Assembly (NCBI GenBank): GCA_964236535.1
Contig: CAXSEF010000002.1
Coordinates: 1-64,000, forward strand
Direction: 5' to 3'
DNA: 64,000 nucleotides
From: CAXSEF01 sp964236535
GTDB lineage: Bacteria > Pseudomonadota > Alphaproteobacteria > Acetobacterales > Acetobacteraceae
Positions within the stretch are counted from its first letter, which is position 1, and the number at the start of each line of letters is the position of its first letter. A model generated the notes under the pieces. That model saw only the letters and a program-made list of their open reading frames with translations, searched no databases and was not told the origin of the DNA. Both the position numbers and the translations under genes were made by a program. Positions 27,040 to 35,781 of this stretch are shown here, piece by piece.

Positions 27040-27279
27040 CAGGTCGGATCCAGATCAGGTCGATGTCATGTGGGATCCGGGAACCCGGGCCCAAGCAGCG
27101 GCGCCAGCACGGACGGACACCCCGCCGCCGCGGGCCGAGCCAATCGGGAGCCGAGAACGCAGCCGCGCTGTCGTCACCTCTAGGTATGACCCGTCAAAAC
27201 CCATGAGACAGGCATCGCCGAACACACGGGCAGCCCGAGCTGCGGCAGGGCGCGGCACGACGCATTCCGCAGTCACCGC

Positions 27280-28512
27280 TCAGGCCGCCCGCGCCAGCGC
27301 GATCCGCTCCGCCTCGCGGCGCGCTGCGGCATCGGCCGCCAGCACCGCCTCCAGCGTGTCCGCCGGCGGCGCGCCTAGCCGGTGGAGCACCTCCTCGACC
27401 AGGACCGCGATGTCAAGGAAGCCGATACGGCGGGCGAGGAACGCCTCGACCGCGATCTCGTTGGCCGCCGAAAGCACCGCCGGCGCTCCGCCCCCGGCGC
27501 GCAGAACCTCGCGCGCCAGACGCAATGCCGGGAACCGCACGGGGTCGGGCGGCTCGAAATCGAGCCGCCGCAGCGCCGCGAGATCGAGCCGCGGCGAACT
27601 GGTCGCGATCCGCCCAGGCCACGCCAGGCAGTGCGCGATCGGAATGCGCATGTCAGGGCTGCCGAGCTGTGCCAGTATGCTGCCATCGGCGTAGCGTACA
27701 AGACCGTGCACCACCGATTGCGGATGCACCAGCACCTCGATCCGGGCCTCGTCCAGCCGGAACAGCCGCGCCGCCTCGATCACCTCGAGGCCCTTGTTGA
27801 ACAACGTCGCACTGTCGATGCTGATCTTGGCGCCCATCGACCAGACCGGATGGCGCAGCGCCATCTCCGGCGTAGCTGCCGCCATCTCGTCGGGCGTGCT
27901 GGTCCGGAACGGCCCGCCTGACGCGGTCAGCACGATCGACTCGACGCTGGCTGCGTTGCCGTCCGCCATCGCCTGGAAGATCGCGTTGTGCTCGGAGTCG
28001 ACCGGCAGCAACACCGCACCCGCCTCGTGCACCGCGCGCAGCATCAGCTCGCCGGCGCAGACCAGCGCCTCCTTGTTGGCCAGCGCCACCGACCCGCCAC
28101 GCCGGATCGCGGCCAGCGTCGGGTGCAGCCCCGCGGCCCCGGTGATCGCCGCCATAGTCCATTGTGCTGGCAACGACGCCGCCTCGACCACGGCCTGCGC
28201 TCCGCCGGCCGTCCGCACCCCGCTGCCAGCCAGCAGCGCGGCCAGCTCGGCGTGCGCCGCAGGCTCGCAGCACACCGCGAGCCTGGCGCCGAACTCCCGC
28301 GCCTGGGCGGCCAGCAACGCCACGTTGCGGTTCGCCACCAGCGCTTGGAGCCGATACGCCGAAGGGTCCTGGCGCAGCAGGTCAAGCGTGCTGCGGCCGA
28401 TGCTGCCGGTGCTTCCCAGCACCGTGACCGTTCTCCGCTCCGCCTCCGTCGGGGCCGCCTCGGCCAGGCCCCCCTTGATTGAACGCGCCTTGCCTAGGCC
28501 CGCCTCGGTCAT
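27280..28512 (-). CDS. dxr: 1-deoxy-D-xylulose 5-phosphate reductoisomerase
   Basis: Second enzyme of the MEP isoprenoid pathway, NADPH- and metal-dependent. The protein has 410 residues. The NADPH motif VTVLGSTGSIGRSTLDLL is at about residue 25. ALANKEALVCAGELM and LPVDSEHNAIFQ hold metal ligands, and ASGGPFR and WSMGAKISIDSATLFNKGLEVIEA are hallmark motifs. The ATG at 28512 is preferred; longer in-frame starts encode only low-complexity sequence. The 240 nt after it before rseP hold no gene I trust. Linkage with uppS and cdsA ties isoprenoid supply to envelope lipids. Confidence 0.95.
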   Translation of the reverse strand: MTEAGLGKARSIKGGLAEAAPTEAERRTVTVLGSTGSIGRSTLDLLRQDPSAYRLQALVANRNVALLAAQAREFGARLAVCCEPAAHAELAALLAGSGVRTAGGAQAVVEAASLPAQWTMAAITGAAGLHPTLAAIRRGGSVALANKEALVCAGELMLRAVHEAGAVLLPVDSEHNAIFQAMADGNAASVESIVLTASGGPFRTSTPDEMAAATPEMALRHPVWSMGAKISIDSATLFNKGLEVIEAARLFRLDEARIEVLVHPQSVVHGLVRYADGSILAQLGSPDMRIPIAHCLAWPGRIATSSPRLDLAALRRLDFEPPDPVRFPALRLAREVLRAGGGAPAVLSAANEIAVEAFLARRIGFLDIAVLVEEVLHRLGAPPADTLEAVLAADAAARREAERIALARAA

Positions 28513-28552
28513 GCTTGCCTCCGCCGTGGCACCGGCAGCGCCGTGGCCGTCA

Positions 28553-29407
28553 TCACCGCCACACCGCGACCCCCTGCCCTGCGTCCCATGCCAGCAGCGC
28601 CGCCACCGGCGCTGCAGCCAGCATTCCATCGAGCCGATCCAGCAGCCCGCCATGCCCGGGGATGAGACGCCCGGAGTCCTTCGCGCCGAACCGGCGCTTT
28701 ACCGCGCTCTCGCCCAGGTCGCCCACCTGGGAGACCACGGCCAGCAACGCCGCCAGCGCCGCCGCCCGCGCGAGCCCCGCCGCACCCAATGCAGGGTCGA
28801 AGCCCCAGGCCACGCCGAGCCCGCACGCGGCGGCGACCAGCATGCCGCCCACCGCACCCGACCAGGTCTTGCCCGGCGAGATACGCGGCGCAAGCTTCGG
28901 CCCGCCCAGGCTGCGGCCCGCCGCATAGGCGCCGATATCGCTGGCCCAGACCAGCAGGACCAGGAACGCCAGATCCGCGCGACCCACCCCCGGTTCGGCG
29001 CGCAGCCACAGCAGCGACAACGTTGCCGGCCCAAGATAGACAATGCCGACACCGGCCGCTGCGCGCCCGCCCGGTGCCCATGCCAGCACCACCGCTGCGG
29101 CACCCAGCACCAGGCAGCCGGCGACCACCGCGCGGTCCGACACGCCCAGAACGGCAACGACCGACGCCGCCAGCACCACCACGACCATCACCCCAAAGCC
29201 CGGCCAGCGCCCGGCCGGCATACGGCACAGCGTCACCCACTCCCAGGACATACCCAGCGTCACCGCAAGGACCACGGCAACCCAGGCCGCGCCACCCAGC
29301 CAGATGCAGACCAGCACCAGCGGCGCCAGCACGGCCGCCGATGCCACCCGAAGCCGCAGCTCGGACCGCCGCGACCCTCCCGGCCCGGAGGCCGTGCCAC
29401 GCGCCAC
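28553..29407 (-). CDS. cdsA: Phosphatidate cytidylyltransferase
   Basis: Makes CDP-diacylglycerol, the precursor of all phospholipids. The protein has 284 residues and about seven membrane segments. The C-terminal signature is intact: SQVGDLGESAVKRRFGAKDS followed by HGGLLDRLDG, with the conserved Lys-Arg, Lys-Asp and Asp-Arg-x-Asp. WASDIGAYAAGRSLGG precedes it. I chose the GTG at 29407, 25 nt after the uppS stop; a TTG at 29494 would overlap uppS by 60 nt and adds nothing conserved. Confidence 0.93.
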   Translation of the reverse strand: MARGTASGPGGSRRSELRLRVASAAVLAPLVLVCIWLGGAAWVAVVLAVTLGMSWEWVTLCRMPAGRWPGFGVMVVVVLAASVVAVLGVSDRAVVAGCLVLGAAAVVLAWAPGGRAAAGVGIVYLGPATLSLLWLRAEPGVGRADLAFLVLLVWASDIGAYAAGRSLGGPKLAPRISPGKTWSGAVGGMLVAAACGLGVAWGFDPALGAAGLARAAALAALLAVVSQVGDLGESAVKRRFGAKDSGRLIPGHGGLLDRLDGMLAAAPVAALLAWDAGQGVAVWR

Positions 29408-29432
29408 GCCGCCAACCGCACGCTCCAGGCCG

Positions 29433-30185
29433 TCAGCCAGGTCGCACCCCGAAGCGGCGCTCGCGACGGGCAAACTCCGCCAGTGCGCTGGCAAAATGCG
29501 GCTCGGCGAAGTCCGGCCACATCACGTCGGGGAACGCCAGCTCGGCATAGGCGGACTGCCAGAGCAGGAAGTTGGACAGCCGGCACTCGCCGCTGGTGCG
29601 GATCACCAGGTCGGGGTCCGGCATCCCGGCGGTGAACAGGAACCGCTCGAGCGTCGTCTCGTCCACGCTGTCCGGTTCGAGCACCCCACCGCGCACCGCC
29701 TCGGCGATGCTGCGCGCCGCAGCGACCAGCTCGGAACGCCCACCGTACGACAGCGCTACCGTGAGGTTGAGCCGCGTGTTGCCCGCGGTGAGGGTCTCGG
29801 CGCGCAACAGCTCGTGGCGCAGATTCTCGTCGAAGCGCTGCCGCTCGCCGATCACCCGCATCCGCACACCTTCAGCATGCAGCTCGGCAACCTCGTGTCG
29901 AAGGTAGTGGCGCAACAGCCCGGTGAGCGCGGTGACCTCCGCCTCGGGCCGCGCCCAGTTCTCGCTGCTGAATGCATAGAGCGTGAGCCAGCCCACGCCG
30001 TGACCGATCGCCGCCTCGATGCTGCGACGTACCGCCTGGGCGCCGGCCCGGTGTCCCGCCACCCTGGGCAGCCCGCGCGCCGCCGCCCAGCGTCCGTTGC
30101 CATCCATGATGATCGCGACGTGACGCGGGACGCAGCCACCGTCGGAGGCGAAAGCCCCGGGCTGCACGGCTGTCGTACCGGTCAC
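29433..30185 (-). CDS. uppS: Di-trans,poly-cis-undecaprenyl-diphosphate synthase
   Basis: cis-prenyltransferase that builds the C55 carrier lipid for peptidoglycan and O-antigen. The protein has 250 residues. The catalytic Asp lies in HVAIIMDGNGRWAAARGLP near residue 28. SSENWARP and the C-terminal IRTSGECRLSNFLLWQSAYAE motif are complete. Two GGAG/CAGG motifs precede the GTG at 30185. It sits between frr and cdsA, as in most proteobacteria. Confidence 0.95.
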   Translation of the reverse strand: MTGTTAVQPGAFASDGGCVPRHVAIIMDGNGRWAAARGLPRVAGHRAGAQAVRRSIEAAIGHGVGWLTLYAFSSENWARPEAEVTALTGLLRHYLRHEVAELHAEGVRMRVIGERQRFDENLRHELLRAETLTAGNTRLNLTVALSYGGRSELVAAARSIAEAVRGGVLEPDSVDETTLERFLFTAGMPDPDLVIRTSGECRLSNFLLWQSAYAELAFPDVMWPDFAEPHFASALAEFARRERRFGVRPG

Positions 30186-30206
30186 TGCCTGCGCTCCCGT
30201 TCCCTC

Positions 30207-30773
30207 TCAGACCTGCTTGATCTCGCGTTCCTTGTCGACAAACGACTCGTCGACCCGCTTCACGTACGAATCGGTCAGCTTCTGCACCTCGTCGGCCCAG
30301 TCCTTGACCTCGTCCTCGGCGATCTCGTTCTTCTTCTCGAAACCCTTGATCTGGTCCATGCCGTCGCGCCGTACCCCGCGCACCGCGATGCGCGCGCCCT
30401 CCGCGTAGCGCCCTGCCGCCTTGGCCAGCTCCACCCGGCGCTCCGCCGTCAGCTGCGGGATCGGCACCCGCACCGTCTGCCCGTCCGCCGCCGGATTAAG
30501 CCCCAGCCCGCAGTCGCGGATGGCCCGTTCGACCGCGCCGACCATGGTGCGGTCCCAGACCTGGACGGTGATCATGCGCGGCTCCGGCACCCCAATAGTC
30601 CCAACCTGGGTGATCGGCACCTCGGATCCGTAAGCCTCGACTTTGACCGGCTCCAGCAGTGCCGGGCTCGCACGCCCGGTGCGCAGCCCGCTGAAGTCGC
30701 GACGTAGGGTCTCCATGGCGCCGTCCATCCGGCGGCCGAGGTCAACCTTCAAAGCACTCAGGTCCGCGGGCAC
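30207..30773 (-). CDS. frr: Ribosome recycling factor
   Basis: Splits post-termination ribosomes with EF-G. The protein has 188 residues, the usual size. The three-helix domain and the small domain are recognisable from LRTGRASPALLEPVKVEAYG, IGVPEPRMITVQVWD, the region GLNPAADGQTVRVPIPQLT, and the C-terminal DEVQKLTDSYVKRVDE. The start is GTG 30773, set by a GGAGG 6 nt upstream. A longer in-frame reading runs back into pyrH and is discounted. Confidence 0.95.
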   Translation of the reverse strand: MPADLSALKVDLGRRMDGAMETLRRDFSGLRTGRASPALLEPVKVEAYGSEVPITQVGTIGVPEPRMITVQVWDRTMVGAVERAIRDCGLGLNPAADGQTVRVPIPQLTAERRVELAKAAGRYAEGARIAVRGVRRDGMDQIKGFEKKNEIAEDEVKDWADEVQKLTDSYVKRVDESFVDKEREIKQV

Positions 30774-30880
30774 TCGACACCTCCAGATCCACTCGGCAAG
30801 TCGGGACTCTCGCGCCTGCTGCCACCCCCCGCCAGGCGCGTCGGCCACACCGCCGCAATCCGATACCGCAGACACGACAT

Positions 30881-31609
30881 CTAGGCCGCCGGCTCGATGA
30901 TGCGGGTGAACAAACCCTCGCCCCTGACCACCTGGGCAAACGCCCCGGGGGCATGGATGTTGAACACGACGATCGGAACCCTGTTCTCGCGCGCCAGGCT
31001 GATCGCCGCCGCATCCATCACCCGCAGGTCGCGACGCAGCACCTCGTGATAGGTCAACTCCTCGAGTCGCTCGGCTGCCGGGTCGCGCCGCGGATCGGCC
31101 GAATAGACGCCGTCCACCTGCGTGCCCTTCATCAGCGCGTCGCACTGCATCTCCGCCGCTCGCAGCGCCGCAGCCGTATCTGTCGTGAAGAAAGGATTGC
31201 CGGTGCCGGCCGCAAACACCACGACCCGGCCCTTCTCCATGTGCCGCTCCGCCCGCCTGCGGATATACGGCTCGCAGATGTTGGGCATCGGAATGGCCGA
31301 CTGCACTCGCGTCGGCACCTGGCAGCGCTCCAGCGCGTTCTGCACCGCCAACGCGTTCATCACCGTGGCCAGCATGCCCATGCTGTCCGCCTGCGCCCGG
31401 TCCATTCCCCCGGCCGCCGCCGAAACCCCGCGAAAGATGTTGCCGCCGCCGATCACCAGGCAGACCTGCACGCCGGTCGCCACCACGTCCGAAACGTCGC
31501 CTGCGACCCGGCGCACCATGTCGACATCCAGCCCGTAATCCCTACGGCCCATGAGCGCCTCGCCAGAGACCTTCAACAGGACGCGCTTGTAGGAAGGGTG
31601 CTCTGGCAT
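30881..31609 (-). CDS. pyrH: UMP kinase
   Basis: Phosphorylates UMP to UDP; hexameric amino-acid-kinase fold. The protein has 242 residues. KRVLLKVSGEALMG gives the phosphate-binding Lys and Gly loop, CLVIGGGNIFRG the nucleotide loop, and GTGNPFFTTDTAAALRAAEM the family signature. KGTQVDGVYSADPRRDP follows. The ATG at 31609 has only a weak ribosome-binding site. It lies 107 nt before frr and 142 nt after tsf, and that latter gap carries a degenerate copy of the interspersed repeat. Confidence 0.95.
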   Translation of the reverse strand: MPEHPSYKRVLLKVSGEALMGRRDYGLDVDMVRRVAGDVSDVVATGVQVCLVIGGGNIFRGVSAAAGGMDRAQADSMGMLATVMNALAVQNALERCQVPTRVQSAIPMPNICEPYIRRRAERHMEKGRVVVFAAGTGNPFFTTDTAAALRAAEMQCDALMKGTQVDGVYSADPRRDPAAERLEELTYHEVLRRDLRVMDAAAISLARENRVPIVVFNIHAPGAFAQVVRGEGLFTRIIEPAA

Positions 31610-31687
31610 GCAGATCCGCTGCTGTGGGGGCGCCACGGTATAGAAGCATGTCGGCCTACCCGACAAGCAGAGCGTGCGGCTGGGAAC

Positions 31688-31747
31688 AGAAAGCGAGGCC
31701 GGAGGCGCTGCTTCTGCACTTTGCCACGGCAGCGCGCCCGGACTTGC
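31688..31747 (+). repeat. Degenerate short copy of the interspersed repeat
   Basis: Between tsf and pyrH, with GAGGCCGGAGGCGCTGCTTC and CACGGCAGCGCGCCCGGACT. It resembles the short subfamily copies at 5963-6020 and 34657-34712. It ends 4 nt from the tsf stop. Confidence 0.45.
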
Positions 31748-31751
31748 CGGT

Positions 31752-32669
31752 CTACTGCGCCGCCACGCCCGCAGTCGCCGCAACCTCGGCCGCGAAGTCG
31801 CTCTCCGCCTTCTCGATGCCCTCGCCCAGCGTGAACCGTGCAAACCCGGACAGCGCAGCGCCAGCCTTTGCCACCACGGCCTTCACCCGGCTCTCGCCGT
31901 CATGCACCCACACCTGTTCCAGCAGCACCACCTCCTCGTAGTACTTCCGGATACGGCCGTCGACCATCTTGTCGATGATCGTCTCGGCCTTGCCGGACGC
32001 CCGCGCCTGCTCCGCCAGCACCGAGCGCTCGCGCTCCAGCGCCGCGCCGTCCACCCCGGTGATGTCGAGCGCCTCCGGCCGTGTCGCAGCCACCTGCATC
32101 CCCACCTGCCGACCCAGAAGCTCCAGCGCGTCGATCTCCGAAGCCCCCTCGACCGCCACCAGCACCCCGATCTTGCCCAGACCCGGCTTGAGCGGCTGAT
32201 GCACGTACGACGCGACAACGCCCTGCGCCACGCCCATGACCCGGATGCGCCGGATCGTCATGTTCTCGCCGATCGTCGCCACCAGCTGTGTCAGCTCTTC
32301 GGCCACGCTGCGACCCGTCCCCGGATACGCCGCCGCCCGCAGCGCTTCGATGTCCTCGCCGCTCCGCAACGCGATCCCGGCCACCGTCGCGACGAAACCC
32401 TGGAACGCCTCGTTGCGCGCGACGAAATCGGTCTCCGCGTTGACTTCGACCATCGCCGCTCGGCCGACTTCGCTCGCGATGCCGATCAGCCCTTCGGCCG
32501 CGACGCGACCGGACTTCTTCGCCGCCTGCGAAAGGCCCTTCTTGCGCAGCCAGTCGATCGCCGCCTCGGTCTCGCCGCCGTTCTCGGTCAGCGCTCGTTT
32601 ACAATCCATCATTCCCGCGCCGGTCTTCTCGCGCAGGTTCTTTACCAGCGCTGCCGTGATCTCGGCCAT
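31752..32669 (-). CDS. tsf: Elongation factor Ts
   Basis: Nucleotide exchange factor for EF-Tu. The protein has 305 residues. The UBA-like N-terminus is MAEITAALVKNLREKTGAGM, followed by DCKRALTENGG and AIDWLRKKGLSQAAKK, and then the exchange core with VEVNAETDFVARNE, which contacts EF-Tu. A GGAG lies 6 nt before the ATG at 32669. It follows rpsB, with a hairpin in the 175-nt spacer. Confidence 0.96.
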   Translation of the reverse strand: MAEITAALVKNLREKTGAGMMDCKRALTENGGETEAAIDWLRKKGLSQAAKKSGRVAAEGLIGIASEVGRAAMVEVNAETDFVARNEAFQGFVATVAGIALRSGEDIEALRAAAYPGTGRSVAEELTQLVATIGENMTIRRIRVMGVAQGVVASYVHQPLKPGLGKIGVLVAVEGASEIDALELLGRQVGMQVAATRPEALDITGVDGAALERERSVLAEQARASGKAETIIDKMVDGRIRKYYEEVVLLEQVWVHDGESRVKAVVAKAGAALSGFARFTLGEGIEKAESDFAAEVAATAGVAAQ

Positions 32670-32812
32670 GTCTCTCTCCTGTGGTACCGGGGCCGGAGCC
32701 CGAACTGCAGCGGGAGGCCGCGTCCGCGACGTGCCCGAAGGCATGTCCGACGGGGCCTCCCGAATCTGCCGCATCGCCCGCCGATCCGGCCCGCCCGTCA
32801 CGGCACCGCATT

Positions 32813-32837
32813 CGCCTGCGCTCTAAGCCCGCAGGCG
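32813..32837 (-). terminator. Hairpin between rpsB and tsf (attenuator candidate)
   Basis: Perfect 8-bp stem CGCCTGCG / CGCAGGCG with a 9-nt loop, 7 nt downstream of the rpsB stop on the transcribed strand. No long T run follows. In E. coli a partial terminator in the same place lowers tsf expression relative to rpsB, and this hairpin may do likewise; that role is inferred from position. Confidence 0.5.
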
Positions 32838-32844
32838 CGCCGGA

Positions 32845-33627
32845 TCAGGCCGCGGCGGTGGCCTCGGGCATGCTCACCTCGGGCATCACCTCCATCGGCA
32901 ACTCCTCGGCGCCGCCGATGTCTTGCCCCGACGCCGCCATCTCCGCGCTGATGCCATCCAGCACCGCGCCCGAAATCAGCTCGCAGTACAGCGTGATCGC
33001 CCGGATCGCGTCGTCGTTTCCCGGAATTGGATAGGTCACCCCCACCGGATCGGAGTTGCTGTCCAGGATGGCGATCACCGGAATGCCCAGCTTGTTCGCC
33101 TCCTCGACCGCCAGCTTCTCCTTGTTGGTGTCGATGATGAACAGGATATCGGGCAGCCCGCCCATCTCCTTGATCCCGCCCAGCGAGCGCTCCAGCTTCT
33201 CCTGGTCGCGGGTGATCTCTAGGACTTCCTTCTTGGTCAGCCCGGTCATGTCGCCCGCCAGCATCTCCTCGATCTGGCGCAGGCGCTTGATGCTGCCGGT
33301 AATCGTCTTCCAGTTGGTCAGCATGCCGCCGAGCCAGCGATGGTTCACGTAGTACTGCCCGCAGCGCCGCGCCGCCTCGGCCACATGCTCGGCCGCCGCG
33401 CGCTTGGTGCCGACGAAGAGCACCCGCCCGCCCGCAGCCGTCGTGTCCCGCACCGCGCGCAGCGCCCGGTCGAGCATCGGCACGGTCTGCTGCAGGTCGA
33501 GGATGTGCACCTGGTTGCGGATACCGAAGATGTACGGCCCCATCCGAGGGTTCCAGCGCCGCGTGTGGTGGCCGAAGTGAACGCCGGCCTCGAGCAGCTG
33601 TCGCAGGGTGTAGTCGGGCATCGCCAT
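32845..33627 (-). CDS. rpsB: 30S ribosomal protein S2
   Basis: Ribosomal protein S2, 260 residues. The family signatures are plain: LRQLLEAGVHFGHHTRRWNP at the N-terminus, FVGTKRAAAEHVAEAA, NHRWLGGMLTNWKTI and LPDILFIIDTNKEKLAVEEA, then IPVIAILDSNSDP. A Glu/Met/Pro-rich tail follows. AAAGG precedes the ATG at 33627 by about 8 nt. It is the first gene of the long minus-strand envelope/translation cluster. Confidence 0.97.
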   Translation of the reverse strand: MAMPDYTLRQLLEAGVHFGHHTRRWNPRMGPYIFGIRNQVHILDLQQTVPMLDRALRAVRDTTAAGGRVLFVGTKRAAAEHVAEAARRCGQYYVNHRWLGGMLTNWKTITGSIKRLRQIEEMLAGDMTGLTKKEVLEITRDQEKLERSLGGIKEMGGLPDILFIIDTNKEKLAVEEANKLGIPVIAILDSNSDPVGVTYPIPGNDDAIRAITLYCELISGAVLDGISAEMAASGQDIGGAEELPMEVMPEVSMPEATAAA

Positions 33628-33766
33628 CGGCGTGACCTTTCCTATCGTCCGGTTGAACCTCCGCGGAGCCTGGCCGCCCGACCGGGATCGGGAAGCACCG
33701 GACCCGGGCACGATGACCCGGGAAAGTCGCCCCGCGTGCGAATTACCGGCGCATGCCGGCACTTGG

Positions 33767-33795
33767 GATATGGCCGACGACACCCCGCGACGCAA
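33767..33795 (-). promoter_or_regulatory. Candidate rpsB promoter
   Basis: On the minus strand TTGCGT, a 17-nt spacer and CATATC lie about 140 nt before the rpsB start. Spacing is ideal and the -35 keeps four of six consensus bases, but the -10 is weak. Position suits the cluster promoter. Confidence 0.35.
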
Positions 33796-33817
33796 GGTCG
33801 CGGAGCTGGCAGCACGA

Positions 33818-33856
33818 AAGCAAAGGCCAGTAGCCCTGCTGTAGACTCCGCCGGGA
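33818..33856 (+). repeat. Degenerate fragment of the interspersed repeat
   Basis: GCAAAGGCCAGTAGCCCTGC followed by TGTAGACTCCGCCGGG echoes the left end of the family (GCAAGGCCAGAGGCTCTGCC, then TCTGGACTCCGCC). Only this arm remains. Confidence 0.5.
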
Positions 33857-34049
33857 TAAGTCGTCCTGATCCGGCATCATGGGCGATCCTGCTCGCAGCG
33901 TCAGCCCCGGCTGGCACCGGCCGGCCCGACGTGGAAGCGCAGTAGCCCCGCACACCGCCAAGGCATCCCGGCATCCTTCTGTAAGCCACCCTTCAGCGCT
34001 CCTGGGCCACCAGGGCATTGGCAGCCTGCGCCCGCGCCCCTACCAACCG

Positions 34050-35510
34050 ATGATGCCCCCCGCCCACCCGATCCGCGCGCGGGCTGCCGTGCTCGCCGTC
34101 GCCTTCCTCGCCGCTCTCCCGGCGCTGGCCGCCCTCGCCATCTTCGGCGTGATCGAGACCCCCGACAGCCCCGGCTACATCGCCTACGCCGCCCAGCTTC
34201 GCCATGGCCTCCCCACCGGCCAAGCCCTGCTGCATGAATCCCCGTCGCCGATCACCCTGTTCCGCATGGGCGGCTACCCCGCTTTCCTCGCCACCCTGCA
34301 GACCCTGACCGCCCACTGGCGCCTCGCCGCGGTCCTCCTGCAGATTGCCGCCCTCTCGGCCCTGGCGGTCGCCACCGCCCACACCGCCCGCAGCCTCGGC
34401 GCCAGCGCCCGCGCCGCGCTCACCGCTGCCCTGCTGCCCGCAATCGGCTTCGGCGTGGTCGTACAGCTCTGCATCCTGACCGACGCGCTCTACGCCGCGC
34501 TGGCTGCCGGCGCCGCTCTTCGGCTCGCCGCGCGCCCGGGACTGCGCACCGCGCTTGCCGCCGGCGCGATGCTCGCGCTCGCCACCACCCTGCGCGAAGC
34601 CACACCGATACTCGCGTTGGCCTACCTGCCTCTCGCGACCGCCTGCCTCTCGGAGGCCGGACCAGGGGCGCTGCCTTTGCCGGAGTCCAGAGCCAGCGCC
34701 TCCGGTCCTACGGTCCGCCTCGCCTGCGCGCTCCTGCTGACGCTTCCCCCCTCGATGGTCGCCGTCACCCAGCTCGCCTGGAACAGCACGCGCGGCGCCG
34801 GCCCGGTGCTCACCACCAGCCGCCAGACGGTGATGGTGCAGGCAGTGCTGCCACTGCTGCGCCACCACCCCGACCTGCTCGTCGGCGACGATGCTTTCGA
34901 CATCGCCGCCCGCGCTACCGTGGGCGGCGGCGAGTACGCGCGCATCGACGACCTGCACCGGCACCTGTTCGACGCCGGCCTCGCCGCCCCGCAGATGGCC
35001 GCCGAAGCCAACCGGCTGTACTGGCGCGCCTGGCGCAGCCACCCGCTGGCCATGCTGGGCGCCAGCGTCGCCAACCTCCGCCACGAGTTCCTTGCCCTGC
35101 CGTTCCAGCCGATCGACACCGTAGGCGCGTTGATGGTCTATGCCGGGTGGCCCCGCCCGGCGTTCGACCGTCTGAACATCGAGTGGACTGCCCTGCGCCG
35201 AGGCGAGCCTGCTGCCGCCGCCTGGATCGTCGCTGACGTGCTCACCCGCCTGCTCGGCACCGTCATCGGCCTCGTCGCCATCACCTCTCCCTGGTGGCCG
35301 AACCCGGCCGCCGCGACCGGACAGCGGCGCCGCCTGCGCGGATTGTGGTTCGTCTGCGCCGGCTTCGTCGGCCTCTACGCCCCGGTCCACATCGAGCCGC
35401 GCTACCTGGTCCCGGTCGTGCCACTGGCCTGCGTCATCGCCGCGTGCGCGTTGACCAGGCGAACCGGGGCGCGAACAGAGGCTGGAGGTGTCTCCTACCA
35501 GCGGCTGTGA
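34050..35510 (+). CDS. Polytopic membrane protein, possible GT-C-type glycosyltransferase
   Basis: A 486-residue integral membrane protein with about ten hydrophobic segments. The first loop reads ETPDSPGYIAYAAQL. An acidic motif right after the first membrane span, followed by Ser-Pro-Gly-Tyr, recalls the dolichyl-phosphate-mannose / ArnT type of GT-C enzymes, but the similarity is limited and no family is certain. The ATG-ATG at 34050 was chosen because the first membrane span begins just after it. Residues about 203-221 are encoded by a reverse copy of the interspersed repeat, inserted in frame in a loop. It is divergent from rpsB and convergent with the hybrid kinase gene. Confidence 0.7.
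   Translation: MMPPAHPIRARAAVLAVAFLAALPALAALAIFGVIETPDSPGYIAYAAQLRHGLPTGQALLHESPSPITLFRMGGYPAFLATLQTLTAHWRLAAVLLQIAALSALAVATAHTARSLGASARAALTAALLPAIGFGVVVQLCILTDALYAALAAGAALRLAARPGLRTALAAGAMLALATTLREATPILALAYLPLATACLSEAGPGALPLPESRASASGPTVRLACALLLTLPPSMVAVTQLAWNSTRGAGPVLTTSRQTVMVQAVLPLLRHHPDLLVGDDAFDIAARATVGGGEYARIDDLHRHLFDAGLAAPQMAAEANRLYWRAWRSHPLAMLGASVANLRHEFLALPFQPIDTVGALMVYAGWPRPAFDRLNIEWTALRRGEPAAAAWIVADVLTRLLGTVIGLVAITSPWWPNPAAATGQRRRLRGLWFVCAGFVGLYAPVHIEPRYLVPVVPLACVIAACALTRRTGARTEAGGVSYQRL
34657..34712 (-). repeat. Interspersed-repeat copy inside a coding sequence
   Basis: Reverse copy within the membrane-protein gene. CCGGAGTCCAGAGCCAGCGC and ACCAGGGGCGCTGCCTTTGC match, in reverse, the short copy at 5963-6020. 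The reading frame stays open and yields roughly GPGALPLPESRASASGP, between two membrane segments. Confidence 0.7.
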
Positions 35511-35523
35511 TGGATGACCGATC

Positions 35524-35712
35524 AGGCAGGCAAGGCCAGAGGCTCTGCCCATGGACTCCGCCAAAGGCTCGCCTTTGCAATCCCTGTGTTCAAGGAACCG
35601 GTTGCCAAAGACCCTCGGTCCTTGGCAGGACAGGACGTAGTCTGCGCAAGGTTCCGATGGCCCGCTTGGGCCGTTGGAATGCTGGCAGAGGGCGAGCCGA
35701 GCCGTGCTTCGT
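35524..35712 (+). repeat. Interspersed palindromic repeat, long form
   Basis: Long copy (about 190 bp) between the convergent membrane-protein and hybrid-kinase genes. It begins AGGCAGGCAAGGCCAGAGGC, keeps GTTCAAGGAACCGGTTGCCA, then has an extra block GTAGTCTGCGCAAGGTTCC and a GCCCGCTTGGGCC hairpin, which it shares with the copy at 53271-53446. The two define a longer subfamily. Confidence 0.75.
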
Positions 35713-35781
35713 TGAAGGCCAGACATCCACGCCTGCCGCACGGCATATGCTAGGCCTCACCGCCCGAGTCCACCGAAGCCC

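Larger units (their letters stand above)
33628..34049. other. Divergent intergenic region between rpsB and a membrane-protein gene
   Basis: This 422-nt region must hold the promoters of rpsB (minus) and of the polytopic membrane protein (plus). It contains a candidate rpsB promoter and a degenerate copy of the interspersed repeat, listed separately. The small frames in it lack coding character. Confidence 0.6.

Noticed and set aside
27055..27276. A 73-codon minus-strand frame between dxr and rseP
   Set aside because: It starts 4 nt after dxr, but residue use is unlike coding sequence and no motif appears; kept as noncoding gap.
33993..35741. A 582-codon minus-strand open frame opposite the membrane protein
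   Set aside because: Gly/Arg/Gln-rich noise; the plus strand has membrane segments and a sensible start.
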